From Gemmatimonadota bacterium (GTDB taxonomy: Bacteria > Orphanbacterota > Orphanbacteria > Orphanbacterales > Orphanbacteraceae): a stretch of 19,186 nt of DNA. A program made the position numbers and the translations under genes. The notes beneath the pieces were generated by a model, which worked only from the letters and a program-made list of their open reading frames with translations, was not told where the DNA came from and searched no databases. The DNA lies in NCBI GenBank assembly GCA_013002425.1, contig JABDJQ010000301.1:1-19186 (forward strand). Reading direction: 5' to 3'. Below, piece after piece: positions 7,273 to 14,589 of the stretch (position 1 is its first letter; the number at the start of each line of letters is the position of its first letter).

Positions 7273-8040
7273 TTAGACGGGTTCTTTCATGAAGCGTGCG
7301 AGAAGGTAGTCCCGGTTCAGCAGCGCGATATTCCTGACGGAAATCTCCTTCGGGCAGGCGGCTTCACATTCGCCTACGTTCGTGCAGGCGCCGAACTTCT
7401 CCTCGTCCATCTGCGCGACCATCCGCTGCACCCGGCGCCATCGCTCGGGCTGCCCCTGCGGGAGATGCGCGAACTGTGAAATCTTCGCCGACACGAACAG
7501 CATGGCCGACGCATTCGGACAGGCCGCCACGCACGCGCCGCATCCGATGCACGCCGCCGCGTCGAAAGCGGCGTCGGCGGCTTCCTTGCCGATCGGGATG
7601 GCGTTCGCGTCCGGCGCGGAACCGGTCCGGACGCTGATGTACCCGCCCGCCTGCTGGATGCGGTCGAACGCGGCGCGATCGACTACGAGATCTTTGATGA
7701 CGGGAAAAGCTTTCGCGCGCCACGGCTCGATCGTGATCGTGGCGCCGTCTTCGAAATGCCGCATGTGAAGCTGGCATGCCGTCGTGCCCTTCTGGGGGCC
7801 GTGCGCCATGCCGTTGATGATCATGCTGCACGATCCGCAGATGCCCTCGCGGCAGTCGCTGTCGAACGCGACCGGTTCGATCCCCGCGAGGGTAAGCTGC
7901 CGGTTCAGCAGGTCGAGCATTTCGAGGAACGAGATCCCCTGCGAGATTTCGGCGAGTTCGTGATTCTCGAAGCGGCCCTTGTCGTTCGGCCCGTTCTGCC
8001 TCCAGACGCGCACTTTGAGCCGGATATTACGGTCGCTCAC
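7273..8040 (-). CDS. sdhB: Succinate dehydrogenase iron-sulfur subunit
   Basis: A 255-residue electron-transfer subunit of complex II carrying electrons from the FAD of SdhA to quinone. The N-terminal ferredoxin domain has the [2Fe-2S] cysteines C63, C68, C71 and C89 (CREGICGSC, then TTACQ). The C-terminal domain has C164, C167 and C170 with C174 (CIGCGACVAACP) and C219, C225 and C229 (CTNVGECEAACP) for the [4Fe-4S] and [3Fe-4S] clusters. It starts with GTG at 8040, overlapping the sdhA stop codon (GTGA), with GAGGAG about seven bases upstream inside sdhA. This implies translational coupling. Sequence style matches the type-B enzymes of Bacteroidetes, Bacillus and epsilonproteobacteria. Fumarate reduction in vivo cannot be excluded. 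Confidence 0.95.
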   Translation of the reverse strand: MSDRNIRLKVRVWRQNGPNDKGRFENHELAEISQGISFLEMLDLLNRQLTLAGIEPVAFDSDCREGICGSCSMIINGMAHGPQKGTTACQLHMRHFEDGATITIEPWRAKAFPVIKDLVVDRAAFDRIQQAGGYISVRTGSAPDANAIPIGKEAADAAFDAAACIGCGACVAACPNASAMLFVSAKISQFAHLPQGQPERWRRVQRMVAQMDEEKFGACTNVGECEAACPKEISVRNIALLNRDYLLARFMKEPV

Positions 8041-9950
8041 TTGTAGCTCCTCTGCGTCAACTTCACGTTCTCGAACGTGAGGTCTTCCTTGTGCAAAGCC
8101 GGCCGCTCTCCGACGCCCTTGTACTCCCAGGCGGCGACGTAGCTGTACTTCTCGTCATCGCGCCGCGCTTCGTTCTCTTCGGTCTGCGATTCCTCGCGGA
8201 AGTGGCCGCCGCACGATTCGTTCCGCTCGCGCGCGTCGATCACCATCGTTTCGGCGAACTCGAGGAAGTCGGCCACGCGTCCGGCAAGTTCGAGCGTCTG
8301 GTTCAGATCGTCGCCCGAGCCCTGCACGTTCACGTTCTTCCAGAACTCTTCGCGAATGCGCGGAATCTCGCCGAGCGCTTTGTCGAGGCCTTCCGCGTTC
8401 CGCGCCATACCGCAGCGATTCCACATGACGAGCCCGAGTTCGCGGTGCAGTTCGTCGACGGTCTTCTTTCCGCGCACGCCGAGCAGCTTCGCGATGCGTT
8501 CTTTCGATCCGCCGAGCGCCTCCTGCGCGGCCGCGTGCGTGGCATCGGCCGGCGCGATTTTCGCCGTGGCGAGATAGCCCCCGATCGTATACGGCACCAC
8601 GAAGTAGCCGTCGGCGAGCCCCTGCATCAGCGCGCTGGCGCCGAGCCGGTTCGCGCCGTGATCGGAGAAGTTCGCCTCGCCGAGAACGAACAGCCCCGGC
8701 AGATTCGACATCAGATTGTAATCGACCCAGAGCCCGCCCATCGTGTAGTGAACGGCCGGATAGATGCGCATCGGAGTCTTGTACGGGTTCTCGCCCGTGA
8801 TCTTTTCGTACATGTGAAAGAGGTTGCCGTATTTACCGCGGATCGCGTCTTCACCGACGCGCTTGATCGCGTCCGCAAAATCGAGATAGACGGCAAGGCC
8901 GGTCTCGCCGACGCCGCGCCCTTCGTCGCACGCCTGCTTCGCCGCGCGCGAAGCGACGTCGCGCGGCACGAGATTCCCGAAGCTCGGGTAACGCCGCTCG
9001 AGATAGTAATCGCGTTCGTTCTCGGGGATCTGGCCGGGCGCGCGCTTGTCGCCCTTCTCCTTCGGCACCCAGACGCGGCCGTCGTTCCGCAGCGATTCGC
9101 TCATCAGCGTGAGCTTCGACTGATGCTCGCCGTGCACCGGAATACATGTGGGGTGAATCTGCGTGAAACACGGGTTCGCCATATAGGCGCCGCGTTTGTG
9201 GGCGCGCCATGCCGCCGTCACGTTCGAGCCCTGCCCGTTCGTCGAGAGATAGAACACGCGTCCGTAGCCGCCCGTGGCGAGCACCACGGCATCGCCGATA
9301 TGCACGTCCATTTTGCCCGTGACGAGATTGCGCGTTACGATCCCGCGCGCCTGCCCGTCGATTACGATGAGGTCGAGCATCTCCGTCCGCGGGTAGAGAT
9401 CGACCGCGCCGAGATCGACCTGGCGCATGAGCGCGCTGTAGCAGCCCAGCAGCAGCTGCTGGCCCGTCTGGCCGCGCGCGTAGAACGTGCGCGAGACCTG
9501 CGCGCCGCCGAACGAGCGGTTATCGAGCAGCCCGCCGTATTCGCGCGCGAACGGCACGCCCTGCGCGACGCACTGGTCGATGATGGCGGTCGAAATCTCC
9601 GCCAGACGATAGACGTTCGCTTCGCGCGACCGGTAATCGCCCCCCTTCACCGTATCGTAGAAAAGGCGCCAGACGCTGTCGCCGTCGTTCGCGTAGTTCT
9701 TCGCGGCGTTGATTCCGCCCTGCGCGGCGATCGAGTGCGCGCGACGCGGACTGTCCTGAATGCAGAACGATTTCACCTTGTAGCCGAGCTCGGCCAGGCT
9801 CGCCGCGGCGCTTCCGCCCGCCAGCCCCGTGCCGACCACGATGATTTCGAATTTACGCTTGTTCGCGGGATTCACGAGCTTCAGATCGAACTGATGTTTC
9901 GTCCACTTCTCCTGAATCGCGCCCTCGGGAACATGGGACTTCAAACTCAC
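8037..9950 (-). CDS. sdhA: Succinate dehydrogenase flavoprotein subunit
   Basis: A 637-residue FAD subunit that oxidises succinate to fumarate (or the reverse) on the inner face of the membrane. The dinucleotide-binding motif GTGLAGG is at 40-46. HSIAAQGGINAAKNY starting at residue 72 carries the covalent-FAD/quinone-reductase family signature. HPT at 266-268, the active-site Arg region PRDVASRA near 329-336, and HYTMGG at 401-406 follow, then GEANFSDHGANRLG at 424-437. The length and insert pattern match type-B SdhA/FrdA rather than the roughly 590-residue E. coli type. I choose the GTG at 9950 because a purine-rich GGAAAGGGGG lies six bases upstream, at the end of sdhC, and the sdhC stop codon is directly adjacent. 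A TTG seven codons further upstream is less likely. Confidence 0.95.
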   Translation of the reverse strand: MSLKSHVPEGAIQEKWTKHQFDLKLVNPANKRKFEIIVVGTGLAGGSAAASLAELGYKVKSFCIQDSPRRAHSIAAQGGINAAKNYANDGDSVWRLFYDTVKGGDYRSREANVYRLAEISTAIIDQCVAQGVPFAREYGGLLDNRSFGGAQVSRTFYARGQTGQQLLLGCYSALMRQVDLGAVDLYPRTEMLDLIVIDGQARGIVTRNLVTGKMDVHIGDAVVLATGGYGRVFYLSTNGQGSNVTAAWRAHKRGAYMANPCFTQIHPTCIPVHGEHQSKLTLMSESLRNDGRVWVPKEKGDKRAPGQIPENERDYYLERRYPSFGNLVPRDVASRAAKQACDEGRGVGETGLAVYLDFADAIKRVGEDAIRGKYGNLFHMYEKITGENPYKTPMRIYPAVHYTMGGLWVDYNLMSNLPGLFVLGEANFSDHGANRLGASALMQGLADGYFVVPYTIGGYLATAKIAPADATHAAAQEALGGSKERIAKLLGVRGKKTVDELHRELGLVMWNRCGMARNAEGLDKALGEIPRIREEFWKNVNVQGSGDDLNQTLELAGRVADFLEFAETMVIDARERNESCGGHFREESQTEENEARRDDEKYSYVAAWEYKGVGERPALHKEDLTFENVKLTQRSYK

Positions 9951-9951
9951 G

Positions 9952-10614
9952 TTACGCCCCCTTTCCCGCAAGGATGACCCAGAGCGGAATCGAACTGAAG
10001 CCGAGCGAGAAGATCACGGCCGCCGCCAGCCCGACGAACCGGACCAGCGGCTGATATTTGTCGTGCTGGAAACCGATCGACCGGAACGCGCTCTGGAAAC
10101 CGTGGCCCACGTGAAACGCGAGCACGGAAACGGCGAGCACGTACCAGCCGCAGTAGAGCACGTTCGAAAAAACGGCAATATTGATGGAATAGAAATCCTT
10201 GTGCCCGTGCGCGTCCATCGCCACGTCCGCGAACCGGAACTGCAGCAGGTGAATGATCAGGAACGCGAGCGTAATGATGCCGGAGAAGATCATGGTCTTC
10301 GAAGAGAGCGTGTTGCTCGACTTCGTTCCCCTCACGGCGTAGCGGCCCGCGCGCGCGACGCGGTTCGAGATCGCGAGCGTGAAGCCGAGGATGATGTGAA
10401 GAAGAAAGACCGCGGCCAGTCCGAGTTCCACGGGACGCACGATCGGAAGCGATTCCAGAAAGTGAGCGTATCCGTTGAAAGCGTCCTGGCCGATGAAGAA
10501 CGCCAGATTCCCCGCCAGATGAACGACGAGGTAGAACCAGAGCGCGAGCCCCGACAGGCCCATCACGAACTTCCTGCCGATTGAGGAACCGAGTGTCCCC
10601 GCGAGCCAGCTCAT
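9952..10614 (-). CDS. sdhC: Succinate dehydrogenase cytochrome b subunit (type B)
   Basis: A 220-residue membrane anchor with five hydrophobic helices (about 17-41, 62-83, 108-126, 145-172 and 192-216). This single five-helix subunit defines type-B succinate:quinone oxidoreductase, which binds two b hemes and usually uses menaquinone. Candidate axial heme ligands are H32, H73, H122 and H168/H171 in helices 1, 2, 3 and 4. No separate sdhD is needed or present. The ATG at 10614 has AAGGA about eight bases upstream. It is the first gene of sdhCAB, driven by a promoter in the 85-bp gap after the sulfatase-like gene. Confidence 0.92.
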   Translation of the reverse strand: MSWLAGTLGSSIGRKFVMGLSGLALWFYLVVHLAGNLAFFIGQDAFNGYAHFLESLPIVRPVELGLAAVFLLHIILGFTLAISNRVARAGRYAVRGTKSSNTLSSKTMIFSGIITLAFLIIHLLQFRFADVAMDAHGHKDFYSINIAVFSNVLYCGWYVLAVSVLAFHVGHGFQSAFRSIGFQHDKYQPLVRFVGLAAAVIFSLGFSSIPLWVILAGKGA

Positions 10615-10656
10615 ATTCTGCGTCCTTTTCGACGTTCGAGTAGTGGTTGAATACAG

Positions 10657-10685
10657 ATGCTAGGCAGGGCGGAACGTGTTGTCAA
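10657..10685 (-). promoter_or_regulatory. Sigma-70-type promoter of sdhCAB
   Basis: On the minus strand a perfect -35 box TTGACA (10685-10680) is followed after exactly 17 bases by TAGCAT (10662-10657), a 4-of-6 match to TATAAT with the key T, A and last T kept. It lies between the stop of the upstream sulfatase-like gene and sdhC, about 42 bp before the sdhC start. This separates the sdh operon from the bacilliredoxin-sulfatase cluster, although read-through is possible. Confidence 0.65.
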
Positions 10686-10699
10686 GGAGGGCGATACGG

Positions 10700-12118
10700 T
10701 TAATCCATGTAACCGAGAGCACGGAGACGGGCCGCTTCTTCCTCGGTCAGAACGGGAGGAGCTTCGTCGCCCGATTCCGGAATCCTCGCCAGATAGTCGC
10801 GGCGCAGGAGAGCGAGATCCCGCGCGCGTTCCCCTTCGCTTTCGATCCGGTTATCGAGGGTCTGCGGATCGGTTCGAAGATCGTAGAGCGCGACCGGCTC
10901 GTCCTCGCGTACGACCAGCTTCCAGCCGTCCCAGATGACGCCGTCATGGAACCGATACGGATCGAGGTCGGTCCGCCGTTCGCCGTCGACGGATACGAAT
11001 GCGCGCCTGCGGATTTCGTTCTTCGCCACGCGGCGTTTCTTCGTGGCCAGCACCTCGTCGGTAATGGCGGCGCCGTACGCGAAGTACGCGGGAGCGGGTT
11101 CGATCGGCTTTCCCTGGAAAAGCGGCGCGAGCGACCGCCCCTGGGCATCGGGAAGCGGGTCGAGCCCGGCGAGGGCGAGAATCGTCGGCGCAAGATCCGT
11201 GAGCGATGCCAGTTCCGCATGACGGGCCGGCGGAATGCCCGGTCCCCGCACGATGAACGGCACGGTGATCCCGGGTTCGGTGATCATCGGCGCATGGGCG
11301 AAGAAAATGCCCTGCTCGAAGCCCTCCCCGTGATCGGCCACGACGACGAAGACCGTGCGTTCGCGGAGACCCGCTTCGAGCAGCCAGGCGTCGAGTTTCG
11401 CGAGCGCGTCGTCCATGTGCGCGATCTCGGCAGCGTACAGGGCGCGCGCATGGTCGTAGAACGCGCGGCTCACGTCGCCCCCCCGCGGCTCGGACTCGGC
11501 GCGGAGCGCGGCATGATTCACCTGAGGAACGCGACTCGCCCACTCCCCTTCCGGCAGGTACTCGACGGGCGGCGTATACGCGAAATGCGCATCGAACAGA
11601 TGCAGCCAGAGAAAGAACGGACGGCCATCCCCGCTCCGGAGCGATGCCAGCGCCCGCTCCACGCCCTGCGTCGCGTCGCGCGATTTTTCATCGCCCGGAT
11701 TCGTGCGTTCGAAGCCGCGCAGAAAGCCGCTCGACGTCTTGAAGAGTCCCGTCCCGACATGCGCGATCGTTCGATACCCCGCGTCACGGAAACGCTCCGC
11801 AAGCAGCGGGCGCTCGTCGGCAAGGAGATACGTGTTATTGAGAACGCCATGCGTGCGGGGATAGACGCCCGTGAACATCGTGGCGTGCGACGGCCGCGTT
11901 ACGGTCATCGGCGCGTACGCGTTTTCGAAGGTCGCCCCCCCGGCCGCGATCCGTCCGATCGCGGGGGTGCTCGCCTGGTCATTATAAGGAGAGAGGAAGT
12001 CGCGCCGCGTCGTATCGAGCGTCACGAGAACGACGTTCGGCCTGTCGCCGTCTCTTCCGCACGATACGAACGAGAGCGCGAGCAACACCAGCGCGAAAAG
12101 AGCGTGGAAGCGGTACAT
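10700..12118 (-). CDS. Sulfatase/alkaline phosphatase-superfamily lipoprotein
   Basis: A 472-residue protein with a lipoprotein signal peptide: hydrophobic residues 6-17, then FVSC with the lipid-attachment Cys20. The sulfatase fold is clear: metal-site motif VTLDTTRRD at 32-40, the core motif TRPSHATMFTG at 74-84, HLFDAH at 173-178, VVADHGEGFEQG at 259-270 and H275. Classical sulfatases have Cys or Ser, matured to formylglycine, at the first core position; here it is Thr74. Thr is the nucleophile in phosphoethanolamine transferases of the same superfamily, and several sulfatase-like clades with PSHA also have Thr. The substrate class (sulfate ester, phosphate or phospholipid head group) is therefore open. 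The ATG lies six bases after the upstream stop codon, so it is in an operon with the 91-aa protein and bacilliredoxin. Confidence 0.85.
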   Translation of the reverse strand: MYRFHALFALVLLALSFVSCGRDGDRPNVVLVTLDTTRRDFLSPYNDQASTPAIGRIAAGGATFENAYAPMTVTRPSHATMFTGVYPRTHGVLNNTYLLADERPLLAERFRDAGYRTIAHVGTGLFKTSSGFLRGFERTNPGDEKSRDATQGVERALASLRSGDGRPFFLWLHLFDAHFAYTPPVEYLPEGEWASRVPQVNHAALRAESEPRGGDVSRAFYDHARALYAAEIAHMDDALAKLDAWLLEAGLRERTVFVVVADHGEGFEQGIFFAHAPMITEPGITVPFIVRGPGIPPARHAELASLTDLAPTILALAGLDPLPDAQGRSLAPLFQGKPIEPAPAYFAYGAAITDEVLATKKRRVAKNEIRRRAFVSVDGERRTDLDPYRFHDGVIWDGWKLVVREDEPVALYDLRTDPQTLDNRIESEGERARDLALLRRDYLARIPESGDEAPPVLTEEEAARLRALGYMD

Positions 12119-12124
12119 GAACGG

Positions 12125-12400
12125 CTATGCGGTAACGTCGGCCAGGCGCGTCACCTTCGTCACGCTTTCGCGCGGAATGGCGAGCGCCTTCTCTTTCGCC
12201 CAGTGACCGAACTTCGCGGCTTTCGCGATGAAGTCGTCCTTCGGGCCTTCGGCGCCGTCGTGAACCGCGACGTCGAGCAACACGACCCGCTCGTCGGTGA
12301 TGTCGTCGCAGCGGCCGATGAACGTATGGGCGCCGCTGGTCTCGACGACGACGGTGATGCCGTGCAGTTCATGCTTCCCGTGATGAAACGTGCGCTCCAT
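12125..12400 (-). CDS. Conserved hypothetical 91-residue protein
   Basis: A 91-residue soluble protein with no signal peptide or membrane segment. The first 45 residues look like beta strands (GITVVVETSG, HTFIGRCDDI, VVLLDVAVHD), followed by a charged helical region and a last strand ending VTRLADV, suggesting a small Sm-like or beta-barrel fold. I do not recognise a named family. The start at 12400 is separated by one base from the bacilliredoxin stop codon (TGAcATG), and the sulfatase-like gene starts six bases after its own stop, so translation of all three is probably coupled. Another reading frame of similar length in this region is not supported by spacing. A link to thiol stress or the downstream lipoprotein is only inferred from position. 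Confidence 0.65.
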   Translation of the reverse strand: MERTFHHGKHELHGITVVVETSGAHTFIGRCDDITDERVVLLDVAVHDGAEGPKDDFIAKAAKFGHWAKEKALAIPRESVTKVTRLADVTA

Positions 12401-12401
12401 G

Positions 12402-12836
12402 TCAGGCGGACTGCCCGGAGGCGCAATGCTGATCGAACGCCGACATGAGATTGAACGCGACGGTCTGGGCGTCCTGTCCTTCGATCTGATGACGCGGCAC
12501 GAAATGAACGAGTTCGCCGTCTTTGAAGAGCGCGAACGAGGGACTGCTCGGGGGCACGTCAGGGAAATAGGCGCGGGCGCGGGCGGTGGCGTCGAGATCC
12601 TGGCCCGCGAACACGGTGCCGACACGCACGGGCTTGTTCTCGTGACGAAGGGCGAGCTTGACGCCCGGCCGGGCCATGCCGGCGGCGCATCCGCAGACGG
12701 AATTGACGATGACGAGAGTCGTTCCCTCTTTCGAGCCCATGAACGAGTCGACGGCATCGGCCGTATCGAGTTCGGTCACACCGAGATCGGTCAGTTCCTG
12801 CCGCATCGGCTGAACGAGTTGCGGATCGTAAGGCAT
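12402..12836 (-). CDS. Bacilliredoxin, BrxA/BrxB family
   Basis: A 144-residue thioredoxin-fold protein of the YphP/YqiW (BrxA/BrxB) family. The characteristic motif NSVCGCAAGMARPG at 45-58 contains the redox pair C48-G-C50. In Firmicutes these proteins remove bacillithiol from oxidised proteins; related proteins occur in other phyla, where the thiol partner may differ. Length matches the family. The ATG at 12836 is chosen because a GAGGAGGAG site lies about seven bases upstream and the family N-terminus MPYDPQLVQPMRQEL begins there; the open frame extends further upstream without support. It is the first gene of a three-gene minus-strand operon and has its own promoter, divergent from the aspartase-like gene. 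Confidence 0.92.
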   Translation of the reverse strand: MPYDPQLVQPMRQELTDLGVTELDTADAVDSFMGSKEGTTLVIVNSVCGCAAGMARPGVKLALRHENKPVRVGTVFAGQDLDATARARAYFPDVPPSSPSFALFKDGELVHFVPRHQIEGQDAQTVAFNLMSAFDQHCASGQSA

Positions 12837-12907
12837 GGAGTATCTCCTCCTCGAGAATGATAGTGAAAGGCGATCGAATTTCGTGGGAGCCATTGCTCCT
12901 GCCCCAT

Positions 12908-12936
12908 AGTATACCGGGCACGGGAGTACCCCGCAA
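12908..12936 (-). promoter_or_regulatory. Promoter of bacilliredoxin operon
   Basis: On the minus strand TTGCGG (12936-12931) is followed after 17 bases by TATACT (12913-12908), a 5-of-6 match to the -10 consensus. It lies about 72 bp before the bacilliredoxin start codon. The -35 box is weak, which may suggest activator dependence. Confidence 0.5.
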
Positions 12937-12950
12937 CCGAACCGCTCCGG

Positions 12951-12979
12951 TTGACGCTGCGGGACGGCCATTTTACCTT
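12951..12979 (+). promoter_or_regulatory. Candidate promoter of aspartase-like gene
   Basis: TTGACG (12951-12956, 5 of 6 matches to -35) is followed after 17 bases by TACCTT (12974-12979), a poor -10 box. It lies about 80 bp before the chosen start codon. Its -35 box is only 14 bp from the -35 box of the divergent bacilliredoxin promoter. Confidence 0.35.
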
Positions 12980-13059
12980 CTAGAGATCTACACGGTTCCA
13001 CGGAGGGAGCCGCTTACGCCGCCTGACAGCCCGATTGCATGGAAAGGAAGCAGATACCG

Positions 13060-14493
13060 ATGTCCGGATTCCGCACCGAAAAAGATTCCCTGGGTGAGGT
13101 CCGCGTTCCCGAGAACGCCCTGTACGGCGCTCAGACGCAGCGCGCCGTCGAGAACTTCCCGATCTCGGGCCTGCGCCCCTGGAGGGCGTTCATCTGGTCG
13201 ATGACGACGATCAAGCGGTGCGCCGCGGACGTCCACAAGGACCTCGGCATGCTCGACCCCGAAGTGGCCGACGCGATCGCGCAGGCCGCGGAAGAGGTGA
13301 TCGAGGGGAAATGGGACGGGCACTTCGTGGTGGACCCGTTCCAGGCGGGCGCCGGCACGAGCCACAACATGAACACGAACGAAGTGCTCGCGAACCGCGC
13401 CACGCAGATCCTCGGCGGCCGGGCGGGCGAGTATCGCGTGAATCCGAACGACCACGTGAACATGGCGCAGTCGACGAACGACACGATCCCGACCGCGATC
13501 AGGCTGGGGTGCCTCTGGCGGCTCGACGAGCTGCTCGGCGCGGCGCACAATCTGGCCGCGGCGCTGCACGAAAAGGGCGAGGAATTCGACGACATCGTGA
13601 AGTCGGGGCGCACGCATCTGCAGGACGCGGTTCCCGTGCGGCTCGGGCAGGAGTTCCGCGCATACGGACGCGCCGTGGCGCGCGACGCCGAGCGGATCGC
13701 GCAGGCGGCCGAAGGCTTGAGACGGCTCGGAATCGGCGGAACGGCGACCGGAACCGGGCTGAACGCGCACCCGGAGTATCACACGCGCATGGTGAAGCGC
13801 ATCGGCGAGGTCACGGGACTCGAAGTACGCGAGTCGGACGACCTGTTCGAGTCGATGCAGTCCCTCGCCGACGCCGCGCACTTCTCGGCGTCGATCCGCA
13901 CTCTCGCGCTCACGCTGACGCGCATCGCGAACGACTTCCGGCTGCTTTCCTCGGGCCCGAGCACGGGCCTCGACGAAATACGGCTCCCCGCCGTACAGCC
14001 GGGCTCGAGCATCATGCCGGGCAAAGTGAACCCCGTTCTCGCGGAGATGCTGAACCAGTCGATGTACCACGTGATCGGCTGCGACACGACCGTTGCCATG
14101 GCGGCGGCGGCCGGCCAGCTCGAACTGAACGTCATGATGCCCGTCATCGCGCACGATCTTTTCGAGATGATGCAGGTCACAATCGGCTCGGTCGACGCGT
14201 TTGCAGAGAAATGCGTGCGCGGCGTCCGGGCGAACCGCGAGAAGGCCGAGGGGTGGCTCGAGAAGAACGCGATCGTCGTGACGGCCCTCAATCCGCTGAT
14301 CGGCTACTCCCAGGGCGCGGCGCTCGTCAAGGAGGCGCTCGCGAGCAATCGCACGGTCGGCAGGCTCGCGACGGAGAAGGCGGACCGGGGCGAACTCCGT
14401 CATCGCGACGAAGACCGTCCGGTGACAGCGGACGAGATCGGCCGCGCGCTTCAGGACATGCGCAAGCTGACCGAAGGCGGAATCACGGGCTGA
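13060..14493 (+). CDS. aspA: Aspartate ammonia-lyase (aspartase/fumarase family)
   Basis: A 477-residue member of the class II fumarase/aspartase superfamily, with the signature GSSIMPGKVNP at 315-325 on the mobile active-site loop. Several blocks favour aspartase over FumC: NPNDHVN..QSTND at 128-141, GRTHLQDAVPVRLGQEF at 183-199 and GQLELNVMMPVIAH at 352-365 (FumC normally has GNFELNVFKPMI). Residues T100, S138, T139, T185, H186 and the loop serines match substrate-binding positions known from Bacillus aspartase. The reaction is L-aspartate to fumarate plus ammonia. The C-terminal segment after residue 400 is less typical, so fumarase activity is the main alternative. I choose the ATG at 13060: it has AGGAAG nine bases upstream and gives the family N-terminus; the ATG at 13039 has no Shine-Dalgarno sequence. 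Confidence 0.75.
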   Translation: MSGFRTEKDSLGEVRVPENALYGAQTQRAVENFPISGLRPWRAFIWSMTTIKRCAADVHKDLGMLDPEVADAIAQAAEEVIEGKWDGHFVVDPFQAGAGTSHNMNTNEVLANRATQILGGRAGEYRVNPNDHVNMAQSTNDTIPTAIRLGCLWRLDELLGAAHNLAAALHEKGEEFDDIVKSGRTHLQDAVPVRLGQEFRAYGRAVARDAERIAQAAEGLRRLGIGGTATGTGLNAHPEYHTRMVKRIGEVTGLEVRESDDLFESMQSLADAAHFSASIRTLALTLTRIANDFRLLSSGPSTGLDEIRLPAVQPGSSIMPGKVNPVLAEMLNQSMYHVIGCDTTVAMAAAAGQLELNVMMPVIAHDLFEMMQVTIGSVDAFAEKCVRGVRANREKAEGWLEKNAIVVTALNPLIGYSQGAALVKEALASNRTVGRLATEKADRGELRHRDEDRPVTADEIGRALQDMRKLTEGGITG

Positions 14494-14589
14494 GGCGCCA
14501 GTCGCTTCGATATTGTAAGATAACAGCGGCCGGGAGCACCCACCGGCACGATTTCGATTGTCTGACCCCGCCCGCGCGAAGGAGATTCG

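Noticed and set aside
8091..9977. 628-codon open frame antisense to sdhA
   Set aside because: The opposite strand encodes an unmistakable SdhA with all family motifs; the antisense translation is Arg/Val/Ala-rich without any domain and results from high GC codon use.
10676..12448. 590-codon open frame antisense to the sulfatase-like gene
   Set aside because: Spans three coupled genes on the other strand, with no recognisable domain.
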